Shown here one piece after another: positions 38,971 to 46,632 of a stretch of 58,852 nt of DNA. Every line of letters begins with the position of its first letter. Positions within the stretch are counted from its first letter, which is position 1. This DNA comes from DAIQON01 sp036787835 (GTDB taxonomy: Bacteria > Patescibacteriota > Saccharimonadia > Saccharimonadales > UBA4665). The DNA lies in contig DAIQON010000005.1 of assembly GCA_036787835.1 (NCBI GenBank), positions 1 through 58,852 on the forward strand. The letters are read 5' to 3'. The notes beneath the pieces were generated by a model that was given only the letters and a program-made list of their open reading frames with translations, did not search any database and was not told the origin of the DNA. A program made the translations under genes and the position numbers.

Positions 38971-39384
38971 CTAGACCTCTTCCCTAACTAAGAACCTAGT
39001 CTTAACTGGTAATTTGTGCGAAGCGAGTCGCATTGCTTCTCGGGCGATCTCTTCACTAACGCCCTGCATTTCAAACATGATCGTACCTGGCCTAACTTTA
39101 GCCACGAAGAATTCTGGACTTCCTTTACCGCTACCCATCTTAACGTCTTGCGGCTTACGAGTAACAGGAGTGTGAGGGAAGATTCGGATCCAGATTTTAC
39201 CACCACGCTTAATGTGCCGAGTCATGGCTTGTCTTGCGGCTTCGATTTGTCTTGAGGTAATTCTCTCTTGGCCTTGTGCCTGAAGAGCGTAGTCACCAAA
39301 AGCAATGTAGTGACCGCTGGTTGCAACACCACGGATCTTGCCTTTGCGGACTTTTCTGAATTTAGTTCGTTTTGGAGCTAACAT
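38971..39384 (-). CDS. rplP: Ribosomal protein uL16
   Basis: A 137-aa protein: MLAPKRTKFRKVRKGKIRG and GGKIWIRIFPHTPVTRKPQD are uL16, which positions A- and P-site tRNAs. Length is standard. Confidence 0.97.
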   Translation of the reverse strand: MLAPKRTKFRKVRKGKIRGVATSGHYIAFGDYALQAQGQERITSRQIEAARQAMTRHIKRGGKIWIRIFPHTPVTRKPQDVKMGSGKGSPEFFVAKVRPGTIMFEMQGVSEEIAREAMRLASHKLPVKTRFLVREEV

Positions 39385-39390
39385 GACGTT

Positions 39391-40020
39391 TTAAATCACC
39401 TCTCCTTTATATATCCACACTTTAACCCCAATAATACCGGCAACTGTGTGAGCTGGAACTTTGGCAAAATCAATGTCGGCACGGATAGTGTGTAGAGGTA
39501 CTGAACCAGCTACTTCTCGTTCACGTCTAGACATTTCTGCGCCGTTTAATCGGCCGGCTACTTCAATTCGAACTCCCTTTGCGCCAGCGCGCATAGTTGC
39601 TGCTGAAGCTGACTTAATAGCTCGTCTGAAGCTCATTCGTCGTTCTAGCTGGTGAGCAATGTTCTCAGCAACAAGCTTAGCGTATAAGTCAGGTTTCTTG
39701 ATCTCTTCAATATTAACTCGGGTAGGAGTCTTATAGATCTTTTCAATGGCTTCTTTAAGTTCGCTAGCTCCGGTTCCACCACGACCAATTACAACACCAG
39801 CCTTGGCGGTGTTTATAGTGACGTTAACTAGGTTAGGCGTTCTAGTGATTTCAACTCGGTTGATAGCAGCACGGCTACCAAGCTTGTCTTCTATGTGCTT
39901 ACGAACCATTAGGTCGTCTTTAAGGTAAGCTGCGTAGCTTCTCTTGTCTACGAACCATTTGCTCCGCCAGTCCTTATTGACTTGAAGGCGCATTGAAATT
40001 GGGTTTACTTTTTGACCCAT
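39391..40020 (-). CDS. rpsC: Ribosomal protein uS3
   Basis: A 209-aa KH-domain protein: MGQKVNPISMRLQVNKDWRS and AGVVIGRGGTGASELKEAI are uS3, part of the mRNA entry channel. Length and order are normal. Confidence 0.97.
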   Translation of the reverse strand: MGQKVNPISMRLQVNKDWRSKWFVDKRSYAAYLKDDLMVRKHIEDKLGSRAAINRVEITRTPNLVNVTINTAKAGVVIGRGGTGASELKEAIEKIYKTPTRVNIEEIKKPDLYAKLVAENIAHQLERRMSFRRAIKSASAATMRAGAKGVRIEVAGRLNGAEMSRREREVAGSVPLHTIRADIDFAKVPAHTVAGIIGVKVWIYKGEVI

Positions 40021-40021
40021 A

Positions 40022-40405
40022 CTATTTTGCCTCCTCTTTCTGTACTTTAACTTCTGGCTTCTTAACAGGTCGCAGTTCGCCGTCTACAAGAACTCGGATA
40101 TGGGATGAACGACGCATGAATGGAAGTGCACGACCATGTGCAGCAGGTCGATAACGTTTTAGGCTAGGTCCAGGGCTAACGCTGATTTCTACAATCTTAA
40201 GACCATTAGACTTCATGCCATGGTTGTGAGTAGCGTTGGCTTTAGCTGAAGCGATAACTTTCTTAACAGCAATAGCGCTTCGGCGAGGTGTGTGTTCCAA
40301 AATAGTCAATGCATCATCAACCGTGCGACCACGAACTAGAGCTGCTACGACAGCAACTTTACGTGGGCTCATTTGAACGCCTTTAGCGGTGGCTTGAACA
40401 GACAT
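40022..40405 (-). CDS. rplV: Ribosomal protein uL22
   Basis: A 127-aa protein: AKGVQMSPRKVAVVAALVRG and GPSLKRYRPAAHGRALPFMR are uL22, whose loop lines the exit tunnel. A short basic tail follows. It overlaps rpsS by one base. Confidence 0.97.
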   Translation of the reverse strand: MSVQATAKGVQMSPRKVAVVAALVRGRTVDDALTILEHTPRRSAIAVKKVIASAKANATHNHGMKSNGLKIVEISVSPGPSLKRYRPAAHGRALPFMRRSSHIRVLVDGELRPVKKPEVKVQKEEAK

Positions 40406-40677
40406 TATTTGCCTCCCTTTTGCTTGCCACCATGGCGCCTAAACTTACGAGTAGGTGAAAATTCACCAAGCTTATGTCCAACCATGTTTTCAGTAATGAA
40501 TACTGGTACGTGCAACTTGCCATTATGGACAGCAATTGTTCGACCAACAAAGTCAGGAGCGATAGTGCTAGCACGAGCCCATGTCTTAATAATCGTTCGA
40601 TCATCATTAGAAAGAGCGGCTACTTTTTTAGCAAGCTTGAAGTCTATGAAAGGACCTTTTTTAAGTGAACGACTCAT
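40405..40677 (-). CDS. rpsS: Ribosomal protein uS19
   Basis: A 90-aa protein: MSRSLKKGPFIDFKLAKKV and NMVGHKLGEFSPTRKFRRHG are uS19, a head protein near the A-site finger. Confidence 0.97.
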   Translation of the reverse strand: MSRSLKKGPFIDFKLAKKVAALSNDDRTIIKTWARASTIAPDFVGRTIAVHNGKLHVPVFITENMVGHKLGEFSPTRKFRRHGGKQKGGK

Positions 40678-41535
40678 CTATTTTCTCCTCTTGGCCAAAT
40701 GACGGCTTCTTACGATAAACTTGTTACTGCTCTTGCGACGCCGGGTCTTATATCCAAGCGTCTTCTGGCCCCAAGGTGTCTTAGGAGCAGAACCATGATT
40801 CTTACCACCACCGATGCCGTGACGACCACCGTCACCACCACCATGAGGGTGGTCAGCAGCATTCATAACTACACCACGAACTGAAGGACGGATACCTTTG
40901 TGTCGATTTCGACCAGCTTTACCGATCTTAATGTTTTGATGCTGTTCGTTGCCGACTACTCCAAGTGAAGCTGTGCAAGTTTCGTGAATAAGTCGGACTT
41001 CACCGCTAGGTAGCCTGACTTGAGCATAGCCATTGTCGATACCCATAAGCTGGGCGCTGTTACCAGCACTTCGTACCATTTGAGCACCTCGTCCCGGCGT
41101 AAGTTCAATTGCGTGAATAACACTACCAATAGGGATGGCCTTAAGTTGAAGTCGGTTACCATTTTCTATAGGCACTTCGTTACCAGCGGTAATCTTCTGG
41201 CCGATAGTCATGTCATGGGCCGCTAGAATATAGGCATAGCTACCATCTTGCTTTTTAATACGGGCTAGTCGAGCGCTACGGTTAGGGTCATATTCAATGT
41301 GCTCAACTACTCCAGTGAAGCCTTCTGGTAGAGAGAAGCTGACGATTCGGTAAAAACGCTTAGCTCCACCGCCTTTGTGCCTTGTAGTAATTCGTCCTTG
41401 GTTGTTTCGTCCTGAACCACGTGTCTTAATAACGATTAGCGATTTGACCGGTCGCTTAGTAGTGATCTGGTCAAAGTCCTGAGTGGTCATGCCACGGCGG
41501 CCAGGGGTAGTAGGTTTATATTTCTTAATAGCCAT
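40678..41535 (-). CDS. rplB: Ribosomal protein uL2
   Basis: A 285-aa protein: the C-terminal MNAADHPHGGGDGGRHGIGG includes the His important for peptidyl transfer, and VVEHIEYDPNRSARLARI is the RNA-binding domain. Standard length. Confidence 0.98.
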   Translation of the reverse strand: MAIKKYKPTTPGRRGMTTQDFDQITTKRPVKSLIVIKTRGSGRNNQGRITTRHKGGGAKRFYRIVSFSLPEGFTGVVEHIEYDPNRSARLARIKKQDGSYAYILAAHDMTIGQKITAGNEVPIENGNRLQLKAIPIGSVIHAIELTPGRGAQMVRSAGNSAQLMGIDNGYAQVRLPSGEVRLIHETCTASLGVVGNEQHQNIKIGKAGRNRHKGIRPSVRGVVMNAADHPHGGGDGGRHGIGGGKNHGSAPKTPWGQKTLGYKTRRRKSSNKFIVRSRHLAKRRK

Positions 41536-42006
41536 CTACTTGTCCTCTGCCTTATCTTCTTTTTTAGCTCGGCCTAAGATTCGTCTTGATGGTTTAGACT
41601 CAGTCTTCGCTTCTTTCTTAGCCTGCTTTTCAGCAACTTTATCGAACTTCTCTTGAGTTGATGTGCGCTTTTCTTCTGCTTCTTCAACAGCTTCAAAGAA
41701 TGGTAAGCTATTACCTTCTTTTAAGGTAACGTAAGCCTTCTTAGTATTAACTCGTTTACCTTCGGTATTAACGCTGCGTTTGCCAGTGATTGACATAATA
41801 CGCTTTCGTTTGCCTTGGACGTTTAGGGTATTAACGGCAATAACTTCTACATCAAATTGGGCCGTAACAGCACGAGCAACGGTGTGCTTATTTGCGTCAT
41901 TTGGAATCTTAAATACATAAACGTTCTTAGACTTACTTAGTTCGTAAGTTTTTTCGTTTAATAGGGGTACTAGGGTTACGTCTTTACTCATCTTAGTTTT
42001 CCCCAA
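41536..42006 (-). CDS. rplW: Ribosomal protein uL23
   Basis: A 156-aa protein. Residues about 8-100 are uL23 (LVPLLNEKTYELSKSKNVYV, then NTLNVQGKRKR), the docking site for SRP and trigger factor at the tunnel exit. About 55 extra Lys/Glu-rich residues form a tail. It overlaps rplD by 14 nt. Confidence 0.94.
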   Translation of the reverse strand: MGKTKMSKDVTLVPLLNEKTYELSKSKNVYVFKIPNDANKHTVARAVTAQFDVEVIAVNTLNVQGKRKRIMSITGKRSVNTEGKRVNTKKAYVTLKEGNSLPFFEAVEEAEEKRTSTQEKFDKVAEKQAKKEAKTESKPSRRILGRAKKEDKAEDK

Positions 42007-42628
42007 GCCATTTATCTACTGAGCTGAGCGCTTCCTTAGTTATAACTAAGTTGTCAGCATTCAAAACGTCAAATACATTGATCTGGCTAAACCTAATAAG
42101 TTTAACGTCGCTCAAATTGTTGGTAGCTTGCTTTAGCTCATCGGTAAGACTTTGGACAACAACCAGCGTTCGGCCAGTTGCACCGATCTTCTTTAGTAGC
42201 TTAGCTGCTTCAGCTGTTTTAGCGCCCTTAACTTTAAAGTCTTCAATGACAGTAATCTTACTGCTTGCTGCAGACAAACTTAGAGCTTGCCTGGCAGCAA
42301 GTCGTTTAGCTTTAACGTTAAGGTTTACCTTATAGTTTTCATTTCCAGTTGGGCCGAAAACGATACCACCACCACGCCAGATTGGGTTTCTTGAAGAACC
42401 AAAACGAGCACGTCCAGTTCCTTTTTGCTTCCAAGGCTTCTTACCACCACCACGAACTAGCCCACGAGTCTTAGTAACGGCTAGGTTCAAACGTCCATTA
42501 GCAAGGTATGCATGGTAAGCGTCTTGTAGTAACTGATGGTTCTTAGCCTCAACCTCAAAAACATCCTTACTAAGCTTAGTAGTAGAAGTAGCTTTTGTGC
42601 CAGTTGCAGAATAAGTAGCAGCAGTCAT
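41993..42628 (-). CDS. rplD: Ribosomal protein uL4
   Basis: A 211-aa protein: TKTRGLVRGGGKKPWKQKGT and GRARFGSSRNPIWRGGG are the tunnel loop of uL4. In other bacteria uL4 also represses the S10 operon through its mRNA leader; a structured leader is present upstream of rplC here. Confidence 0.97.
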   Translation of the reverse strand: MTAATYSATGTKATSTTKLSKDVFEVEAKNHQLLQDAYHAYLANGRLNLAVTKTRGLVRGGGKKPWKQKGTGRARFGSSRNPIWRGGGIVFGPTGNENYKVNLNVKAKRLAARQALSLSAASSKITVIEDFKVKGAKTAEAAKLLKKIGATGRTLVVVQSLTDELKQATNNLSDVKLIRFSQINVFDVLNADNLVITKEALSSVDKWLGEN

Positions 42629-43245
42629 TAGTTTTGTCCTTTCAAGACAATAATGCCTTTTTTAGGTCCAGGTACTGCACCGTAAACACCGATTACCTTT
42701 TGCTCAGCGTCAACAAGTGCTACTTCAAGACCCTGTACGGTAACTTGTACGTGACCCATTTGTCCGGCCATTTTCTTACCTTTAAAAATATGCTGCGGAT
42801 ACATTGAGCCAATTGAACCAGGTCGCCTATAGCTACGACCACCATGGGTCTTACGACCGCGACGGAAGTTGTGTCGCTTAATAGTGCCAGCCCATCCCTT
42901 ACCTTTGTTTAGGCCAGTGGCGCTTACTTTATCTCCGACACTAAAAACGTCGGTGTTGAATGTATCACCGACGTTTAGTTCTATAGAATTATCATCATTT
43001 CGAATTTCGCGAATTAGTTTTGGCATGGCCTTTGATTTCTTTACGTGGCCGAGAATTGTCTTTCCGAGATTCTTTCCTTCTTCGGTACCAATTTGGATCG
43101 CATTATAACCATCTGTTTCGACTGTTTTCTTTTGAAGGACTGTATGCTCGCTAACACCAAGTAGAGTCACGGCCTTAACCACACCGTCTTCACTGATGGT
43201 GCTGGTCATACCGAGTTTTCTAGTTACTAGGCTTTTTAGAGCCAT
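42628..43245 (-). CDS. rplC: Ribosomal protein uL3
   Basis: A 205-aa protein: KGWAGTIKRHNFRRGRKTHG and HGGRSYRRPGSIG are the conserved central extension near the peptidyl-transferase centre. It is the first gene of a transcript starting about 120 nt upstream, separated from rpsJ by 211 nt with its own promoter and leader. Confidence 0.97.
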   Translation of the reverse strand: MALKSLVTRKLGMTSTISEDGVVKAVTLLGVSEHTVLQKKTVETDGYNAIQIGTEEGKNLGKTILGHVKKSKAMPKLIREIRNDDNSIELNVGDTFNTDVFSVGDKVSATGLNKGKGWAGTIKRHNFRRGRKTHGGRSYRRPGSIGSMYPQHIFKGKKMAGQMGHVQVTVQGLEVALVDAEQKVIGVYGAVPGPKKGIIVLKGQN

Positions 43246-43291
43246 AAAATAATACGCCTTATATAAACTTTAGTTATATGATATTAAAATC

Positions 43292-43346
43292 CTTGGCGCT
43301 AACGGTTTCCACCCCTGTTGGAGTAGACCTTTTTAAGCTCACCAAG
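43292..43346 (-). promoter_or_regulatory. Structured mRNA leader upstream of rplC
   Basis: On the minus strand CTTGGTG (43346-43340) pairs with CGCCAAG (43298-43292), one G-T, enclosing a second hairpin: GGTCT.ACTCC, loop AACA, GGGGT.GGAAACC. The element lies between the rplC promoter and start codon, where S10-type operons often carry an autoregulatory site for uL4. No terminator follows, so control would be at translation. Confidence 0.5.
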
Positions 43347-43373
43347 TTACCTTATTAATTTAGATACCATAAC

Positions 43374-43403
43374 AGATTAACATACGATCGTAACAGTTGT
43401 CAA
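43374..43403 (-). promoter_or_regulatory. Promoter of rplC and the S10/spc block
   Basis: Minus-strand TTGACA (43403-43398), 18 nt, TAATCT (43379-43374). Confidence 0.65.
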
Positions 43404-43456
43404 TGCGTTGCTTATTCTACATTAACATTTATTTAGTATTGTTAATAAGTCGTTAT

Positions 43457-43786
43457 TTACATCTTAATTTCAACGTCACAACCAGCAGGTAGTGACAAGC
43501 TCATAAGTGAGTCGATAGTCTTTGGAGTTGGCTCAAAAACATCAATTAGGCGCTTATGAATTCGCATTTCAAACTGTTCACGGCTTTTCTTATAGACGTG
43601 AGGGCTTTTAATAACCGTAAACGTACTCTTCCTGGTAGGAAGTGGTATTGGACCTGCAAGCGTTGCACCTGTTCTGAGTGCAGTATCGATGATTTGCTTA
43701 GCTGCCTGATCAATTACTTTATGATCATATGCTTTTAATCGGATTCTTATCCGTTGTTTTGGTGAATCTGTTTTTACGTCTGTCAT
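43457..43786 (-). CDS. rpsJ: Ribosomal protein uS10
   Basis: A 109-aa protein: IRIRLKAYDHKVIDQAAKQI and GPIPLPTRKSTFTVIKSPH are uS10 (NusE), which also joins antitermination complexes. It has a separate promoter upstream and is uncoupled from rplC by 211 nt. Confidence 0.97.
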   Translation of the reverse strand: MTDVKTDSPKQRIRIRLKAYDHKVIDQAAKQIIDTALRTGATLAGPIPLPTRKSTFTVIKSPHVYKKSREQFEMRIHKRLIDVFEPTPKTIDSLMSLSLPAGCDVEIKM

Positions 43787-43897
43787 AACTTCCTTTTGTT
43801 GCTAGAGTTGTTTAATAAAACTAGTCTTGTTGGTCTGTAACATCCCCGTAGCTCGTAATTAGATTCGTCTACAGTGACTTTTAGTCAGCCAGATTAA

Positions 43898-43926
43898 ATA
43901 GTATTTCATTGCTTATTGTAAAACAA
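43898..43926 (-). promoter_or_regulatory. Promoter of rpsJ
   Basis: Minus-strand TTGTTT (43926-43921), 17 nt, TACTAT (43903-43898), giving a leader of about 105 nt before rpsJ with short hairpins such as GACT/AGTC. No further feature is seen in 43787-44023 except the upstream region of the 44024 gene. Confidence 0.6.
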
Positions 43927-44023
43927 ACTGCTTAAAAAGAAAAGTGCTATATAGATATGACCAGCATATCTATAGGCTTATGCTTGCGTTAGATATAGCA
44001 ACAGGTTTAATCTGTATACAATT

Positions 44024-44623
44024 ATGAATACTAGAGACTGGGAAGTGGCAGACGGTGTAGGATCAGCAATGCTGGCCGAAATCAGTGAAAATGTTGAACT
44101 ATGGGGTAGCTTTGGAGATAATTTCGATGGTTTAAATGAAGCTTATGGCGAATTAACAGATAAGGCTAATTTCTGGCTTAACGAAGCTTGTGGAGCCGAC
44201 ATAGGCGTACCGTATAGAGACGTCCCTGCTAGCTCAGTCGAAGATATTAAGCGGATCGTTAAAAGAGCAGGCGCAACTGATGCAACTCTGGCAGATGGTT
44301 ATGCGGTACATACACTATTTGAAAGGCTTAAAGCTATTCGTTATGGTACTAGTCTAGATGCCGCTCTCAACCGCTTTGCTCGTTTAGCTATTACGGCAGA
44401 AGGTGTCACAACAGGTGATTCTGCCATTTTTTCCGAAAGGGACAGAGTTATACCGATAACAAGACAGCTTGTTGGAGTGGTAGATCAATTTGTAAGTTCT
44501 GGTGAGCGAGGTGGCATTATAGTGCTTAGGGATGGTCTATCCTATCGTAGGTATTCCGGTCTTGTTGCCTCCGATGGCAGCCCTAGGGTTGAGCTAGACT
44601 TGTCGACTAAGGTAGCTCGGTAG
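44024..44623 (+). CDS. Unknown protein, first of a tandem pair
   Basis: A 199-aa protein, acidic and helical in its first half (ISENVELWGSFGDNFDGLNE), with a conserved C-terminal segment RGGIIVLRDGLSYRRYSGLV and RVELDL. The next gene encodes a paralogue with the same C-terminal pattern. Family not recognised, no membrane segment. The pair lies on the strand opposite to the ribosomal genes, between rpsJ and tuf. TTGCGT (43984-43989) and TAATCT (44008-44013) form a possible promoter. Confidence 0.65.
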   Translation: MNTRDWEVADGVGSAMLAEISENVELWGSFGDNFDGLNEAYGELTDKANFWLNEACGADIGVPYRDVPASSVEDIKRIVKRAGATDATLADGYAVHTLFERLKAIRYGTSLDAALNRFARLAITAEGVTTGDSAIFSERDRVIPITRQLVGVVDQFVSSGERGGIIVLRDGLSYRRYSGLVASDGSPRVELDLSTKVAR

Positions 44624-44634
44624 AGGAGATAGTG

Positions 44635-45243
44635 ATGGCATTCAGAGGTTCAATTGCCATTGAAGCTGATGGATATCGTGCATTTCAGGCAATTGAAGAG
44701 GATGTGTTAAGATGGTCGTCATTAGCAGACTATCTTGGGCCACTTGAAGAAGTTCAAGCTGAGCTTGGCAAAGCTGCAGACGAAGTCTACCGAGATGCTT
44801 TAGCAGGATTTTTCGAAAGAGGCTCTATGGATAAGACTCGAACATTTGCTGAAAATATACCTTGGTTTAGGCAGCTAATACCAGAAGATCAGGAATCGGC
44901 GATAGCTGACTCTGATACTGCCAGTTTTATGCTTGATCATTTAAGAAAGTTAAGGGCTGGTTATGAGATTAAGGATTTGTTATTTAAGAGGGCTCGTTTA
45001 ACCGTAGATAAACCGGGAGTCACTTCTGTTAGAATCAATGCTAGCGGTGAAATAATGAGTTGGCCTAAACAGGTAAAGCCAGGGACTGTTGTAAAAGGAA
45101 TCGTTAAATCAATATCTACATTGCCGACACGCGGCGGCGCCATATCCCTCATTAGGAACCCAGTAGATAGAAGATACTTAGGGTTGGTTGATGAGGGTGG
45201 TGATCATAGAGTTGAATTAGATTTTTTCCATCCAAGATGGTAA
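44635..45243 (+). CDS. Unknown protein, second of a tandem pair
   Basis: A 202-aa paralogue of the preceding gene. Matching parts are IEEDVLRWSSLADYLGPLEE near the N-terminus, LRKLRAGYEIKDLLFKRARL in the middle and RGGAISLIRNPVDRRYLGLV then RVELDF at the end. I chose the ATG at 44635 because AGAGGAG sits 6 nt upstream; a GTG one codon earlier is possible. The gene follows its partner after 11 nt. Function unknown; the shared C-terminal domain is the best handle. Confidence 0.65.
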   Translation: MAFRGSIAIEADGYRAFQAIEEDVLRWSSLADYLGPLEEVQAELGKAADEVYRDALAGFFERGSMDKTRTFAENIPWFRQLIPEDQESAIADSDTASFMLDHLRKLRAGYEIKDLLFKRARLTVDKPGVTSVRINASGEIMSWPKQVKPGTVVKGIVKSISTLPTRGGAISLIRNPVDRRYLGLVDEGGDHRVELDFFHPRW

Positions 45244-45265
45244 TTTTTTGAGGCATAAATAAAAA

Positions 45266-45288
45266 AAAGCGCTCGTTATGGGCGCTTT
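45266..45288. terminator. Bidirectional terminator
   Basis: AAAGCGC and GCGCTTT form a 7-bp stem flanked by an A-run on one side and TTTCTTATT on the other. It serves both the plus-strand pair and the minus-strand tuf gene, which converge here. Confidence 0.8.
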
Positions 45289-45313
45289 CTTATTAAAAGT
45301 AGTTTTTTATATT

Positions 45314-46498
45314 CTACTTAACTACTTTGGTAACCACACCAGCACCAACGGTTCGGCCACCTTCACGGATAGCGAAGCGTAGTCCTTGTTCCATGGCGAT
45401 AGCAGATAACAGCTTAACTTTGAAAGTTATTGTGTCACCAGGCATAACCATTTCTTTGTCAGCTGGAAGTTCAACTTCACCCGTAACATCAGTTGTTCGG
45501 AAGTAGAACTGTGGCTTATATCCCTTGAAGAAAGGAGTGTGTCGTCCACCCTCTTCTTTAGTTAGAATATATACTTCAGCGTCAAATTCTGTGTGAGGGG
45601 TGATAGATCCTGGCTTAGCAAGGACCTGACCTCGTTCAATATCGTCTCGTTCAATTCCTCGAAGTAGGATACCAGCGTTGTCGCCAGCTTGCCCTTGGTC
45701 AAGATTTTTCTTGAAAGCTTCGATTCCAGTAACAACTGATTTCTGAGTTGTACGAATTCCAACAATCTCAACTTCATCGTTAACTTTAATGACGCCTGTT
45801 TCGATACGGCCAGTAGCAACAGTGCCACGACCCTTAATTGAGAAAACGTCCTCAATAGGCATTAGGAAAGGCTTGTCTAGTTCTCGAACTGGCTGTGGGA
45901 TGTAGTCATCCATAGCCTTAACGAGTTCCATAACAGCGTCTTCGTCAGTTGCGCTACCTTCTAGAGCCTTGGTTGCAGAACCACGGATTATAGGAGCGTC
46001 TTTATCGAAGCCGTTCTTTTCTAGAAGTTCACGAACTTCTTCCTCTACTAGGTCTACTAGTTCAGGGTCTGCAAGGTCCATCTTGTTCATGAAAACAAGA
46101 ATCTTAGGAACGCCAACCTGACGTGCAAGCAGTACGTGTTCACGAGTCTGAGGCATAGGACCATCAGCTGCAGAAACAACTAGAATTGCACCGTCGATTT
46201 GAGCAGCACCGGTGATCATGTTCTTAACATAGTCAGCGTGTCCTGGCATGTCGACGTGAGCATAGTGACGCTTTTCACTCTCGTATTCTTGGTGAGAAGT
46301 AGCGATTGTAATTCCACGAGCCTTTTCTTCTGGTGCATTATCAATTTCGTCGTAGTTTTTAGCTACGTTGATTTTGCTAGGGAGCTTTTTAGCTAGAACG
46401 TGAGTAATAGCTGCGGTTAATGTAGTCTTGCCGTGGTCAACGTGTCCCATAGTACCAACGTTAACGTGAGGCTTAGTGCGATCAAATTGGTCTGCCAT
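45314..46498 (-). CDS. tuf: Elongation factor Tu
   Basis: A 394-aa GTPase: GHVDHGKTTLTAAIT (P-loop), DMPGHADYVKNMITGAAQID (G3) and MNKMDLAD (G4, NKMD) are intact. It delivers aminoacyl-tRNA to the ribosome. It has its own promoter in the 134-nt gap after fusA, and GGAGCC lies before the ATG. Confidence 0.98.
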   Translation of the reverse strand: MADQFDRTKPHVNVGTMGHVDHGKTTLTAAITHVLAKKLPSKINVAKNYDEIDNAPEEKARGITIATSHQEYESEKRHYAHVDMPGHADYVKNMITGAAQIDGAILVVSAADGPMPQTREHVLLARQVGVPKILVFMNKMDLADPELVDLVEEEVRELLEKNGFDKDAPIIRGSATKALEGSATDEDAVMELVKAMDDYIPQPVRELDKPFLMPIEDVFSIKGRGTVATGRIETGVIKVNDEVEIVGIRTTQKSVVTGIEAFKKNLDQGQAGDNAGILLRGIERDDIERGQVLAKPGSITPHTEFDAEVYILTKEEGGRHTPFFKGYKPQFYFRTTDVTGEVELPADKEMVMPGDTITFKVKLLSAIAMEQGLRFAIREGGRTVGAGVVTKVVK

Positions 46499-46585
46499 TG
46501 TGATTAAGGCTCCTTTTAAATTGACTTAATAGTTTATAGATCTTTTTGCATGTACCGAATAAAGCTCACGCAAAGTGACTGATGT

Positions 46586-46615
46586 AGTATATCTAAAGTT
46601 AGGGGTGGTTGTAAA
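46586..46615 (-). promoter_or_regulatory. Promoter of tuf
   Basis: Minus-strand TTTACA (46615-46610), 18 nt, TATACT (46591-46586), leaving a leader of about 80 nt. An AAAGGG/CCCTTT hairpin overlaps the -35 side just after the fusA stop. Confidence 0.6.
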
Positions 46616-46632
46616 GGGTTTATCCCTTTAAG

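Noticed and set aside
43988..44016. Possible array-A repeat remnant upstream of the 44024 gene (GTTAGATATAGCAA).
   Set aside because: Only about ten bases match the core and the CCCTCCA end is missing; AT-rich chance similarity cannot be excluded.
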